Positions 1 to 9,333 of a stretch of 64,000 nt of DNA are shown here, piece after piece; within the stretch, counting starts at the first letter, position 1; every line of letters begins with the position of its first letter. Source of the DNA: Candidatus Obscuribacterales bacterium (lineage in GTDB: Bacteria > Cyanobacteriota > Vampirovibrionia > Obscuribacterales > Obscuribacteraceae); the NCBI GenBank assembly GCA_019744775.1, contig JAIETZ010000001.1:124001-188000 (forward strand), written 5' to 3'. A program made the position numbers and the translations under genes. Below the pieces are notes generated by a model. The model did no database searches. It was not told the origin of the DNA and saw nothing but the letters and a program-made list of their open reading frames with translations.

Positions 1-7
1 AAGACTC

Positions 8-3000
8 ATGCACAAACGAATTCTATTGCTGGCAATTTCGGCAAGCTTACTTTTAGCTGGACCCTTATCCACAAGTCCAATGGTTTTCGCCGCCAGCGAC
101 CCACGCCTGGTCGAATTGAACAACGAGGGAGTGCGCGCCCTTAATAACAACAACTACCAGTTGGCGATTCAAAAGTTTGAAGAAGCTCTCAAGATAGACA
201 AGGACTACAGCAAAGCCAAGGAAAACCTGGCTATTGCTTATAACAATTACGGTTTGTCTTTGATGAGCAATCCAAAAGAAGCAATTAAGCTCTTTCACAA
301 AGCACTTTACCTGTCACCGGGAAATTCAACGTCTATGAATAACCTGGACGGTATTATCGGATATTTGAACAAAAACCCTAACTCGGCAAAAGATAGAGAA
401 GCTCTAGGTGATGCCGCGCGCCTTGCCGGAGACTTCCAAGGTGCAGCTGTTGAATTTGAAGCTGCCGCACGCATTCAAGCAAATCCCAAAGTTTACTCCA
501 AACTGGGCGATACCTATCGGGTACTGGGAGATTCAGATAGATCCGTGCAAGCCTATCAGAATGCTTCACGCTCGGGAGACAGCGCCGATGTACAAGTAAA
601 ACTTGGGCAAGCTTTTCAGGCTAAAAAAGACTTACCTAGTGCTCTTGCCGCTTACGACAAAGCACTGCGCTTAAAACCGGATGATCCGGATGTCTTAGAT
701 GCATTAGTCACTGGATGGGAAGAAGCACTTAGAGCGGATCCTATGTCTGCATCCAACCACATCGGCTTGGGTCAAGCTTTGCAGTACCGTGGCGATTTTG
801 ATCAGGCTGCGGCCGAATATCAGCAAGCTTTGCGTTTTGACAAACAGAATGCTCTGGCAAATCGCTTGTTGGGCGAATTGGATTCAGCCAAAAAGCGCGC
901 AGCTCTGCAGAAACACATAAACGCCGGAGTGGACTTACAGACACGACAACTCTATGACCAGGCACTTGAAGAATACAAACGAGCCTTGGAAATGGATCCA
1001 CGCAATGCCAATGTCTACGTCAACATCGGTACTGTTTATCAAGCAAGAGAAGATTTTGAGAAAGCAACGGAAGCCTATAACAAGGCTATGGCTATTGATC
1101 CCAATAGCGTGCCGGCACAACAAGGCTTAAAGGCAGCGCAGGAACAATTGCAGCGCAAGAAGATAGCCAACGATGTTAAAGAAGCACTCGACTTGTACAA
1201 AGCCGGTAAATACGATGAAGCTATCAACAGATACGAAGCGTTGCTGCGCATCAACCCAAAAGATCCTGTCGCGCACTTTAACCTTGGTGCAACGTATCAA
1301 GCAAAAAAAGACATAGATCAAGCCATTGCTGAATACAAGCAAGCAATGAATTTCGATTCCAAAAACGACGACTACAAAAAGGCTTTGGAAACCGCTCTTG
1401 AATTGAAAGCGCTGCCAATCGAAGAAGCTGCAGAGAAAAAGCACACGGCAAAAGACTACAGAGGGGCAATCGAACTATACAATCAAGCTATAACCATTCG
1501 CCCGAAAAACGCCCCGTGGTGGTACAACCTTGCCGGCGCGCAATACGCTTTTGAAGACTACCCTGCTGCCAAAGAGTCTTACAAAAAAGCTCTTGAACTA
1601 GATCCAGTCGGACAGGCAGACAACGCCTATCGTATCGCCATCATTGACGAACACTTGGGTGCCGGCGCCTTGGCTTTAGCAGCATATCGCAAATATGCCG
1701 CAGAGCATCCAACGGGTCAATTTGCCACCCTAGCGAAAGAACGCATGAAGGCTTTGTCGGCAAATATTCAAGACACGGTAAAGATCAAAGGCGAGCGCGA
1801 ACTGGCTATGATCAAAGATGCCGAGGAGGCTTATCAAAAAGCTGTTGATCTAACTAAACAAAAGAATTTTGACGAAGCCCAAACACTGTTTCAAAAGGCA
1901 ATTCAATTGCAACCAAAAGAAGCAGCATATGTCTCCGGCTTAGGCTCAATGTATCAAGAGAAAGGTGACATTGACGAAGCAATTAAATATTATCAACAAG
2001 CAGGCACCATTGATCCTAAAAATTCTGCGTTCAAGACTTTGTTGGAGCATGCCTTTGCTCTAAAAGCACAACCCCTGGTTGACCAGGCTTATCAGAAATT
2101 CAAAGCTAATGAATTTACAGCGGCAATTGATCTCTATCGCCAAGCGCTATTGATTGTTCCAAACAATGCAAACATCTGGACCAACTTAGGTGCTGCTTAT
2201 CAAGCTTCCGATGATTTCTTTAGGGCACGCGATGCTTACCAAAAAGCTATTCAATTGGATCCAAAAGGTGAGGTGGAAGATGTCTATCTAATTGCCGCAA
2301 TTCACGAGCACTATAAACAAGGGGCAGAAGCTCTCGCCACCTATAAGAAATACACAACAGAAGCTCCAGTTGGAGCTAATGTCGAACCAGCAAGAAAGCG
2401 CATACAAGCATTGACGGCAAATCTTGGCGCTACTGAAAAGCTGCTCACCTCAGGCGAGAAGGATACTCTCAAGCAGGTGAGCGAATCTTACGATCAAGCC
2501 TTGAGCCTGCAACAAGCCGGCAAATATGACGAGGCTTTACCGTTATACAAAAAGGTCGTAGAACTAGCACCACGAGACGCCGGCTATGCCTATTCTTTTG
2601 GTACGCTCTATCAAGCAAAAGGTGACTTACCGCAAGCAGTAATGTGGTACGAGAAAGCAATTAGTCTTGATTCGAAGAATACTGATTACAAACAAGCCCT
2701 CTCAGCAGCCATAGCACTAAAAGCTCAACCATTTATTGAAGACGCCGAAAAGAAACATACGGCAGGAGACTTTACCGGAGCTATCGAGTCCTACAAGAAA
2801 GCGTTGGAAGCCACTCCTAACGACGCTCACACGTGGTCCAACTACGCAGGAGCCCTGCAGGCAAGTGATGACTTCGGCGGTGCACGCGGCGCCTATTCCA
2901 AGGCAGTTGAACTTAATCCAAAAGGAGAAGTCGAAAGCTTCTTTTACTTAGCTGCTCTTGATGAACACTTCGGTCAGGGACAAAAAGCACTAACAGAATA

Positions 3001-4396
3001 TCAAAGATACGTTACCGCTGCGCCTCACGGCAGCAACGTCGCTCTTGCTCAAGCTCGTATCAAAGCCTTGTCACTTGATCCAACCAAAGTCGAAAAACTT
3101 GCCACATCAAAAGAAAGACAGCAGCTAGCAACGGCAGGAACCGCCTACCAGGATGCGATTCAATTGCAACAAGCATCCAAGTTTGATGAAGCCATCGCCA
3201 AGTACAAAGAAGCGATTGCTGTGCAGCCAAACGAAGCTTCTTATTGGTACAGCATGGGAACAGCATATCAGGGCAAAGGCGACATAGACGGTGCAGCAGA
3301 AGCATATGCTAAAGCGTCTGCACTGAATCCAAAGGAAAAACAATATTCCGACCTAGTGTTATCACTTAAGGCCGGCAAGGCTGGTTCTATTACAGATGAA
3401 GCAATTGCAAAACATACTGCCGGTGACTTTGCCGGTGCTATTGAACTCTACAACAAAGCCTTGGCAATTACACCAAACGCCCCTCGTACCTGGAGCAACT
3501 TGGCCGGAGCATATTCAGCAATAGACAATTTCTCACAAGCACGCAGCGCCTATCAAAAAGCCGTTGATCTAGATGCTAAAGGCGAAGCGGATTCTTGGTT
3601 CTACTTAGCTTCACTGGACGAGAACTTCAACCAAGGACCAAAAGCTATTCAGGAATATCAAAAGTATTTGCAACTTGCTCCTAACGGCAATTCAGCTCAA
3701 TACGCCCGTGAAAGAGTAAAAGCACTGACAGCCAATCCAACTGCTGTCCAACGCATGCAAACATCAAGTGAGAAGGCAAAAGCCGGAGAAGCTAGAGCCT
3801 CTTTCGATCACGCCGTCCAATTACAAATAGACGGCAAACTCGACGAAGCTATTGCTGAGTACAAGAAAGCTCTGACAGTCGATGCTAATGATGCTTCCGT
3901 TTGGTACAGCATGGCAACTGCGTATCAGGCAAAAGGAGACTTGGATGAAGCTATAAATGCCTACACCAAAGCCATACAGCTGAATCCCAAGGAAGCCAGC
4001 TATCGTCAGTATTTGACACAAGTCAAACAATTGAAGGCTGATCCATTTATCAAATCAGCATACGAAAAACAAACAACTGGTAATGACTTAGACGGTGCAA
4101 TCGCTGATTATTTGAAGGCAATTTCCTTCTACGAAGACGGTAGCTCACACTTCAGTTTGGCTACTGCCTACCAAGGCAAGAATGACTATGCCAAAGCTCT
4201 TGCCGAGTACAAGAAAGCCTTGCAGATGGATCCCAAGCAAGTTGAAGCCTACTATTACATGGGTTCAATTTACGAAGCGTTGAATCAACCGGCCTTAGCC
4301 GTAGGCGAATACAGAAAATATGTGCAAGTTGCACCAACTGGACAAAACTCAGCTGATGCCAAAGAAAGAATCAAGCAACTAGCTTCGGTGAAGTAA
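8..4396 (+). CDS. Secreted giant TPR-repeat protein (1462 aa)
   Basis: An exported protein made almost wholly of tetratricopeptide repeats, a fold that scaffolds protein-protein interactions; no catalytic domain is visible. Residues 1-28 form a Sec signal peptide (basic MHKR, a Leu/Ile-rich core, cleavage near VFA-A). Classic TPR signatures (A-x-Y-x-K-A-L-x-L-x-P) follow to the C-terminus. From about residue 470 the array has a higher-order period of exactly 219 residues. Each unit pairs a KHTAGDF-type half that ends in a YxKYxxxAPxG...RIKAL segment with a second half starting QLQxxGKxDEA. The stop codon directly abuts the next start (GTG at 4397), so the two genes are probably cotranscribed. 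Only seven bases lie upstream, so promoter and ribosome site cannot be judged. Cellular role unknown; a periplasmic or surface scaffold is inferred. Confidence 0.9.
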   Translation: MHKRILLLAISASLLLAGPLSTSPMVFAASDPRLVELNNEGVRALNNNNYQLAIQKFEEALKIDKDYSKAKENLAIAYNNYGLSLMSNPKEAIKLFHKALYLSPGNSTSMNNLDGIIGYLNKNPNSAKDREALGDAARLAGDFQGAAVEFEAAARIQANPKVYSKLGDTYRVLGDSDRSVQAYQNASRSGDSADVQVKLGQAFQAKKDLPSALAAYDKALRLKPDDPDVLDALVTGWEEALRADPMSASNHIGLGQALQYRGDFDQAAAEYQQALRFDKQNALANRLLGELDSAKKRAALQKHINAGVDLQTRQLYDQALEEYKRALEMDPRNANVYVNIGTVYQAREDFEKATEAYNKAMAIDPNSVPAQQGLKAAQEQLQRKKIANDVKEALDLYKAGKYDEAINRYEALLRINPKDPVAHFNLGATYQAKKDIDQAIAEYKQAMNFDSKNDDYKKALETALELKALPIEEAAEKKHTAKDYRGAIELYNQAITIRPKNAPWWYNLAGAQYAFEDYPAAKESYKKALELDPVGQADNAYRIAIIDEHLGAGALALAAYRKYAAEHPTGQFATLAKERMKALSANIQDTVKIKGERELAMIKDAEEAYQKAVDLTKQKNFDEAQTLFQKAIQLQPKEAAYVSGLGSMYQEKGDIDEAIKYYQQAGTIDPKNSAFKTLLEHAFALKAQPLVDQAYQKFKANEFTAAIDLYRQALLIVPNNANIWTNLGAAYQASDDFFRARDAYQKAIQLDPKGEVEDVYLIAAIHEHYKQGAEALATYKKYTTEAPVGANVEPARKRIQALTANLGATEKLLTSGEKDTLKQVSESYDQALSLQQAGKYDEALPLYKKVVELAPRDAGYAYSFGTLYQAKGDLPQAVMWYEKAISLDSKNTDYKQALSAAIALKAQPFIEDAEKKHTAGDFTGAIESYKKALEATPNDAHTWSNYAGALQASDDFGGARGAYSKAVELNPKGEVESFFYLAALDEHFGQGQKALTEYQRYVTAAPHGSNVALAQARIKALSLDPTKVEKLATSKERQQLATAGTAYQDAIQLQQASKFDEAIAKYKEAIAVQPNEASYWYSMGTAYQGKGDIDGAAEAYAKASALNPKEKQYSDLVLSLKAGKAGSITDEAIAKHTAGDFAGAIELYNKALAITPNAPRTWSNLAGAYSAIDNFSQARSAYQKAVDLDAKGEADSWFYLASLDENFNQGPKAIQEYQKYLQLAPNGNSAQYARERVKALTANPTAVQRMQTSSEKAKAGEARASFDHAVQLQIDGKLDEAIAEYKKALTVDANDASVWYSMATAYQAKGDLDEAINAYTKAIQLNPKEASYRQYLTQVKQLKADPFIKSAYEKQTTGNDLDGAIADYLKAISFYEDGSSHFSLATAYQGKNDYAKALAEYKKALQMDPKQVEAYYYMGSIYEALNQPALAVGEYRKYVQVAPTGQNSADAKERIKQLASVK
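1415..4396 (+). repeat. Exact 657-nt coding super-repeat, 4.5 units
   Basis: Equivalent codons of the KAxPxxxxA motif lie at 1415, 2072, 2729, 3386 and 4043, so four successive intervals are each exactly 657 nt (219 codons). The fifth unit is cut at mid-unit by the stop codon. DNA identity between units is only partial, which suggests old duplications kept in register by selection on the protein. Confidence 0.85.
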
Positions 4397-5044
4397 GTGA
4401 GACATTGGTCTCTTGCTTGTTTAGTCCTGCTCTTTTGCACAAGTGTTTATGCAAAAGAGCCTTTGACACCAGCAAAAACAGACTACTTTGATCTTTTGTC
4501 ATCTGATGGATGGCTCATGCGCTGGCCGAAAAAGAAATTGCCGATTAAGATCTATCTGGAAGACGGTTCATCTGTCTCAGGCTATCGTTCACAATTCAGA
4601 GATATATTAATCAGTTCATTTTATTCCTGGAGTGATGCCAGCGGAGGCAAGCTAAGTTTTGTTCGCGCGGCAACTGAAAAAGAAGCGGATATTATTTGCA
4701 CTTGGACCAAAACCTGGAATGACGGTATCAATTTACCTGCAGGAAAGCCAAATGCCGGCTCAAGCATTTATGAGGAATTCGATGAAGCCGGTGTCGGCAA
4801 TATAGTCTTGCTCAAAGTGCGTATAAAACTTCCGACGAGACGGGCTAACGACGGCGCTGTCGTCACAGACGCGGAGATGAAATGTACCTGTCTCCACGAA
4901 ATAGGACATGCGCTAGGGATTGATATTCACTCGGCTAACAGCAAGGACATGATGTTCCGGTTTAACAATGCTTTTAAGGTTAAGCCAAATCTATCTCAGA
5001 GGGATGTTCACACAATTCAAAAGTTGTATAGCACTTTAGATTAG
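4397..5044 (+). CDS. Secreted matrixin-like (M10/metzincin) zinc metallopeptidase
   Basis: Predicted extracytoplasmic zinc endopeptidase. It starts at a GTG directly after the preceding stop; the first 19 residues (RHWSLACLVLLFCTSVYA) form a signal peptide. The zinc site HEIGHALGIDIHS lies at residues 167-179 and gives HExxH, a Gly and a third His one residue later than in animal matrixins; this spacing occurs in bacterial matrixin-like enzymes with GxWGHS. It is followed by SKDMMF, which supplies the Met-turn. At 215 residues it is a catalytic domain with little extra. The substrate is unknown. Abutment with the TPR gene suggests the two act in the same compartment. Confidence 0.85.
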   Translation: MRHWSLACLVLLFCTSVYAKEPLTPAKTDYFDLLSSDGWLMRWPKKKLPIKIYLEDGSSVSGYRSQFRDILISSFYSWSDASGGKLSFVRAATEKEADIICTWTKTWNDGINLPAGKPNAGSSIYEEFDEAGVGNIVLLKVRIKLPTRRANDGAVVTDAEMKCTCLHEIGHALGIDIHSANSKDMMFRFNNAFKVKPNLSQRDVHTIQKLYSTLD

Positions 5045-5062
5045 AACTGGTATTATTGGCCC

Positions 5063-5941
5063 ATGAAAAAGGCAGTCTCGACCCATACGCTTCAAAAATA
5101 TAAGCAGTCTGGTCGCAAAATTGTGGCTCTGACCGCCTACGACTATTCAACAGCCAAAATGCTCGATCAGGCAGGCGTAGACTTGATTCTGGTCGGCGAC
5201 AGCCTGGCAATGGTGGCTCTGGGACATAAGACAACGCATGCCGTAACTGTCGAAGAAATGCTTCATCACACCAAAGCTGTAACTAGGGGTGTCGAAAACG
5301 CATTTGTCGTGGCTGACCTCCCTTTTATGAGCTACCAAGTGGACTTAACCCAGGCAATTACGAATGCCGGACGATTTATTAAAGAAGCTGAAGCTCAAGC
5401 CGTTAAGTTGGAAGGGGCTACTGAGTTAAACATAGAAATTATCACCCGCCTAGTTGGTATGGGTATTCCTGTGATGGGACATCTAGGGTTTACGCCACAA
5501 TCAATTCATGGATTGGGCGGAACACGAGTGCAAGGCAAGAAGGCCGAAGAAGCAGTAAAGCTAATGAAAGATGCTGTGGCATTGCAAGATGCGGGTGTAT
5601 TTAGTCTTGTGCTGGAAATGGTGCCTGCATTTGTGGCAAAGCTTATTACAGAAAAGCTGACTATACCAACTGTGGGAATTGGTGCCGGTAATGCTTGCGA
5701 TGGGCAAATTCTTGTCACTGACGATTTACTTGGAAAATACACCGATTTCCATCCACGTTTTGTCAGACGCTATGCGGAATTCTCCAAAGACAGCCAGCAA
5801 GCAGTTGCCAACTACGCAAATGATGTAATGAATCAAACTTTTCCAAGTGATGAAGAGTCGTTTTCTCTAGCTAAATCCGAAGAAGACGAATTGCTTGAAT
5901 TGCTCAACGCATCAACACTACCAACGTGGCCGAGCATTTAA
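5063..5941 (+). CDS. panB: 3-methyl-2-oxobutanoate hydroxymethyltransferase
   Basis: Transfers a hydroxymethyl group from 5,10-methylene-tetrahydrofolate to 2-oxoisovalerate to give ketopantoate, the first committed step of pantothenate and coenzyme A synthesis; cytosolic. The family signatures are clear: TAYDYSTAKMLDQAGVD near residue 24, LVGDSLAMV metal and substrate residues, PFMSYQ, LEGA and GIGAG. At 292 residues it is slightly longer than many PanB enzymes because of an acidic C-terminal tail. Its TAA stop overlaps the likely panC start in a TAATG, so panB and panC are translationally coupled. Confidence 0.97.
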   Translation: MKKAVSTHTLQKYKQSGRKIVALTAYDYSTAKMLDQAGVDLILVGDSLAMVALGHKTTHAVTVEEMLHHTKAVTRGVENAFVVADLPFMSYQVDLTQAITNAGRFIKEAEAQAVKLEGATELNIEIITRLVGMGIPVMGHLGFTPQSIHGLGGTRVQGKKAEEAVKLMKDAVALQDAGVFSLVLEMVPAFVAKLITEKLTIPTVGIGAGNACDGQILVTDDLLGKYTDFHPRFVRRYAEFSKDSQQAVANYANDVMNQTFPSDEESFSLAKSEEDELLELLNASTLPTWPSI

Positions 5942-6798
5942 TGCAAGCTACTATGCAATTAGTTGAAACAGTCAACGACCTAAAGAAATGGAGACACGGC
6001 AAATCCGGGCGCGTGGGCTTCGTGCCGACAATGGGTGCCTTGCACGAGGGACATATGTCACTGGTGCGCCGCGCCAGACAAGAATGCGAATCCGTAATTG
6101 TTTCCATCTTCGTCAATCCATTACAGTTTGGACCCTTGGAAGACTTGAACAAGTATCCGCGCCCACTGGAAAAGGATCTTGAACTTTGTCGCAGCGAAAA
6201 CGTTGACCTTGTGTTTCACCCGTCAGTTGAACAAATGTACACGCCTGGAGGTGGCGAAACAACCAAAGTCGTGCCACCGACAGCACTTACATCAAAGCTG
6301 TGCGGTACATTTCGTCCTGGACACTTCACTGGTATCGCCACAGTTGTTTTGAAATTGTTCAACATGGTTGAGCCAACCGTAGCCTATTTCGGCGAAAAAG
6401 ACTATCAGCAGCTGATGGTCATTCGTAAAATGGTAGCTGATTTGAACGTCCCTGTAAAAATTGTCGGCGTACCAACCCATCGAGCCGAAGATGGGTTAGC
6501 ACTGAGCTCCCGCAACGTCTATTTAACAGAAGAACAAAGATTTCTAGCACCCGAGTTGTACAACATCCTCTGTAAAGTACGCGATGAGACATTAAGCAAG
6601 GGCGTGTCACTCAAATACTCACTGGCTCGCTACCGCGAAATTATACGGCAGCTTCCAGGGACGGAATTACAATATCTGGAAGCATGCGATGCTGATACGC
6701 TTGCTGAACTCGAAGAAGCACGCCTACCAATGGTCATACTTGTCGCAGCAAAACTTGGCAAAGTACGACTTATCGATAATCTGATCGTGCGGGACTAG
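5941..6798 (+). CDS. panC: Pantothenate synthetase (pantoate--beta-alanine ligase)
   Basis: Joins pantoate and beta-alanine with ATP through a pantoyl-adenylate, completing pantothenate synthesis. The nucleotidyltransferase HxGH motif is in VPTMGALHEGHMSLVRRA, and the KMSKS-like loop is GLALSSRNVYL; PLQFGPLEDLNKYPR and GEKDYQQL are also typical. The reading frame is open from a GTG at 5926, but the ATG at 5941, overlapping the panB stop as TAATG, is the more natural start (285 residues). The 3' end overlaps the convergent GH1 gene by 29 nt. Confidence 0.96.
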   Translation: MQATMQLVETVNDLKKWRHGKSGRVGFVPTMGALHEGHMSLVRRARQECESVIVSIFVNPLQFGPLEDLNKYPRPLEKDLELCRSENVDLVFHPSVEQMYTPGGGETTKVVPPTALTSKLCGTFRPGHFTGIATVVLKLFNMVEPTVAYFGEKDYQQLMVIRKMVADLNVPVKIVGVPTHRAEDGLALSSRNVYLTEEQRFLAPELYNILCKVRDETLSKGVSLKYSLARYREIIRQLPGTELQYLEACDADTLAELEEARLPMVILVAAKLGKVRLIDNLIVRD

Positions 6799-8152
6799 TC
6801 TCTTTGACAGTCGCTAATTGCGCTGCATCAACTATGGCATTGGCTTTAATTACTTTCGCATACCACTTGCCGCTGTCTTTTACTGTGCGCTTAAGTGTTT
6901 TGTAGTCGACATGTGTGACACCGAAGCGCTTGGAGAAGCCATGCGCCCATTCGAAGTTGTCCATCAATGACCAGACGAAATAACCGCGTACATCGACTCC
7001 GTCGTTGATAGCGTCGCGTACTGCAGTCAGGTGATCTTTGATGAAATTGAGACGACGTGGGTCGTGCACTTGTCCGTCTGCGGAGACTTCGTCTTTAAAG
7101 GCAGCGCCGTTTTCAGTGATATAGACAGGGGGTAATTGATATTCCGATTTCATGCGATTGAGCAAGCCACGCAACGATGGTGCGTGTACTTCCCAACCCA
7201 TTTCAGTGTATTCGGAGCCCTTTATTTGTTCGACGTTTCCTTTTTCATTGACCAATGTGCGGAAGTAATAATTGACTCCGACAAAGTCCAGTTTCTGCGA
7301 GGTCAGCGCAAAATCTCCCGGCTTCACATCAGGCACATTAGCTCCGTATGCGCTCCAGGCACCTGTCGGGTAATGAGCTTTCAAAATTGGATCAAGGAAC
7401 CAACCACTGCCTGTTTCCCAAGACATTTGAGCAGCTCTCATATCACCAGGTGAATGTGTCTCAGCTTCTGCAGGAGACAAACTAAACACAATCCCCACTT
7501 TGGATTTTGGTTGATCGGCACGAATTGCTTGTACAGCCATGCCATGTCCAACCATAAGATTGTGTGCAACCTGCAATGTAATCTTCTCGTCCTTAATACC
7601 AGGAGCGTGTTCACCTGTGTTATTACCCAGGAAGGAAATCACCCATGGTTCGTTGATAGTCATCCAGTTATGAACGCGATCTCCGAGGCGACGTGTCATG
7701 CATGCAGCATAATCCGCGAAGTAACCTAATACATCTCTATTAGTCCAACCGCCTTTGTCTTGCAGTGCTTGCGGTAGATCCCAGTGGTACAAAGTGACCC
7801 ACGGTTCAATTCCGGCGACCAACAATGCGTCAACTACGCGATCATAGAAATCGAGTCCAACCCAATTAACAGGACCGGAACCATTTGGTATCACACGCGG
7901 CCAAGAAATGGAAAAGCGATAAGCCTTGATGCCCATATCACGCATGAGCTTAATGTCTTCAGCAAAACGATGATAGTGATCGCAAGCAATGTCGCCTGTG
8001 TCTCCATCACGCACTTTGCCGGGAGTATGACTGAATCTATCCCAAATGGACTCGCCTTTTCCGCCTTCGTTCCAGGCACCTTCAATTTGATAGGACGCAG
8101 TTGCTGCTCCCCAAAGGAAATGTGGTGGGAAGCTTAGTTGCGTTGAGTTCAT
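6770..8152 (-). CDS. Glycoside hydrolase family 1 beta-glucosidase
   Basis: Retaining beta-glycosidase, most likely a beta-glucosidase of the BglA/BglB type, hydrolysing terminal beta-linked glucose or related sugars. The GH1 N-terminal signature FLWGAATASYQIEGAW is at residues 12-27, the acid/base Glu is E168 in TINEP, and the nucleophile is E347 in YITENG. WSLMDNFEWAHGFSKRFG near the C-terminus is the sugar-binding signature. The length (460) is normal, and there is no signal peptide, so it is cytosolic. An AAGGAG lies a few bases before the ATG. It follows rsgA by 12 nt on the same strand. Confidence 0.95.
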   Translation of the reverse strand: MNSTQLSFPPHFLWGAATASYQIEGAWNEGGKGESIWDRFSHTPGKVRDGDTGDIACDHYHRFAEDIKLMRDMGIKAYRFSISWPRVIPNGSGPVNWVGLDFYDRVVDALLVAGIEPWVTLYHWDLPQALQDKGGWTNRDVLGYFADYAACMTRRLGDRVHNWMTINEPWVISFLGNNTGEHAPGIKDEKITLQVAHNLMVGHGMAVQAIRADQPKSKVGIVFSLSPAEAETHSPGDMRAAQMSWETGSGWFLDPILKAHYPTGAWSAYGANVPDVKPGDFALTSQKLDFVGVNYYFRTLVNEKGNVEQIKGSEYTEMGWEVHAPSLRGLLNRMKSEYQLPPVYITENGAAFKDEVSADGQVHDPRRLNFIKDHLTAVRDAINDGVDVRGYFVWSLMDNFEWAHGFSKRFGVTHVDYKTLKRTVKDSGKWYAKVIKANAIVDAAQLATVKETSPARSDYR

Positions 8153-8164
8153 TTGATTCTCCTT

Positions 8165-9247
8165 TTACGTATCTTCGATGTCTTCGTCATCGTCGACATC
8201 AATCTGGACTAAGTCTTGGCGGATTTTACGTCTGGATGTTTCTCTATATCTTTGCGACAAACGTGGAACAGCTACGCCTTTTCCTTCTTTGCCGCCGACT
8301 TTTTTGACTGCCGCTTCTACCTTGGTTGAAGTGTCCTTGCGCTGCCTCTTTTCATGCTGCGCCTCAGCCACCACTTGTGCGTAACTTTCATATCGCTTTT
8401 CGTTGACTTTGTCCATATTGGAAAGGACATTGCATTCGTGCTCAACCAGATGCAAACAATTAGAGAATTTGCAGTCTTCTGCCAGCTCTTTTATTTCAGG
8501 AAATTCTTTGCCCACCTGCACAGGCTCCGGATAACGCAAGTCATAGACACTAAAACCAGGCGTATCAGCTATCCAGGTAGCCTCTCCCTTTCTGCCTAAC
8601 TCAACTGAATACAACTCACTACATGTGGTCACATGGCGCCCAAAGCCGGTCTCTTCCTCACGCTCATCAACTTTGAGTTTCAATCCCGGATGCAAAACAT
8701 TGAGCAGGCTGGACTTACCCACGCCCGAAGGACCGCTTATGACTGAAATCTTGCCTTCCAGGCACTTCATCAAGTCCTTCAGTCCATTTGAGGTCATAGC
8801 GGAGGTAATTATTACCGTATAACCCAATTCCTCATAAATTTTTTGTAAAGGTTCGATCTCTGTTTTTGGCAGCAAATCCGCCTTATTCAGGCACAGTACA
8901 GGCATGCACTTCGGCAGCTCCAGCTGGAAATGCACTAGATAGCGATCACATAGGTGAAGGCTCCACTCACGGGGAGACAATGACTGTACAATTACAACCT
9001 GGTCCACATTAGCCAATGGCGGGCGGGTTAGCACGTTGTGCCTTTTCCTGACCGCCACGATTACTGCGGTGCCGTTTGCAGTCGAGACTTCATCGAGTTC
9101 TACCCGATCGCCTGTGATTATTGAAGTCTTCTCTTTCTTCAGCCTGCCCCTGGCCTGGCACACAAACGTTGAAGCAAGTAAGTCCACATAGACCAGCCAA
9201 CCACCGGCATGGCCTCGTAATACTACCCCTTCAAGCGGCTGACTCAA
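8165..9247 (-). CDS. rsgA: Ribosome small-subunit-dependent GTPase A
   Basis: Circularly permuted GTPase that assists late 30S subunit maturation. An OB-fold lies at the N-terminus. The G motifs come in permuted order: G4 LNKAD, then G1 SGPSGVGKSS, then G3 DTPGFS. A C-terminal zinc knuckle (CKFSNCLHLVEHEC) follows. The tail beyond it is unusually long and ends in an acidic DDDEDIEDT stretch. The start is a TTG at 9247, preceded by GGGAGG at good spacing. It is probably cotranscribed with the GH1 gene immediately downstream, although the two functions are unrelated. Confidence 0.95.
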   Translation of the reverse strand: MSQPLEGVVLRGHAGGWLVYVDLLASTFVCQARGRLKKEKTSIITGDRVELDEVSTANGTAVIVAVRKRHNVLTRPPLANVDQVVIVQSLSPREWSLHLCDRYLVHFQLELPKCMPVLCLNKADLLPKTEIEPLQKIYEELGYTVIITSAMTSNGLKDLMKCLEGKISVISGPSGVGKSSLLNVLHPGLKLKVDEREEETGFGRHVTTCSELYSVELGRKGEATWIADTPGFSVYDLRYPEPVQVGKEFPEIKELAEDCKFSNCLHLVEHECNVLSNMDKVNEKRYESYAQVVAEAQHEKRQRKDTSTKVEAAVKKVGGKEGKGVAVPRLSQRYRETSRRKIRQDLVQIDVDDDEDIEDT

Positions 9248-9333
9248 TAGACCTCCCAGTCCAATTAGGCTACGCTTCTAGGATACAGCTAAAAAGAGAT
9301 TCTCCCACCATATAATTAGGACATTCGGCAAAG

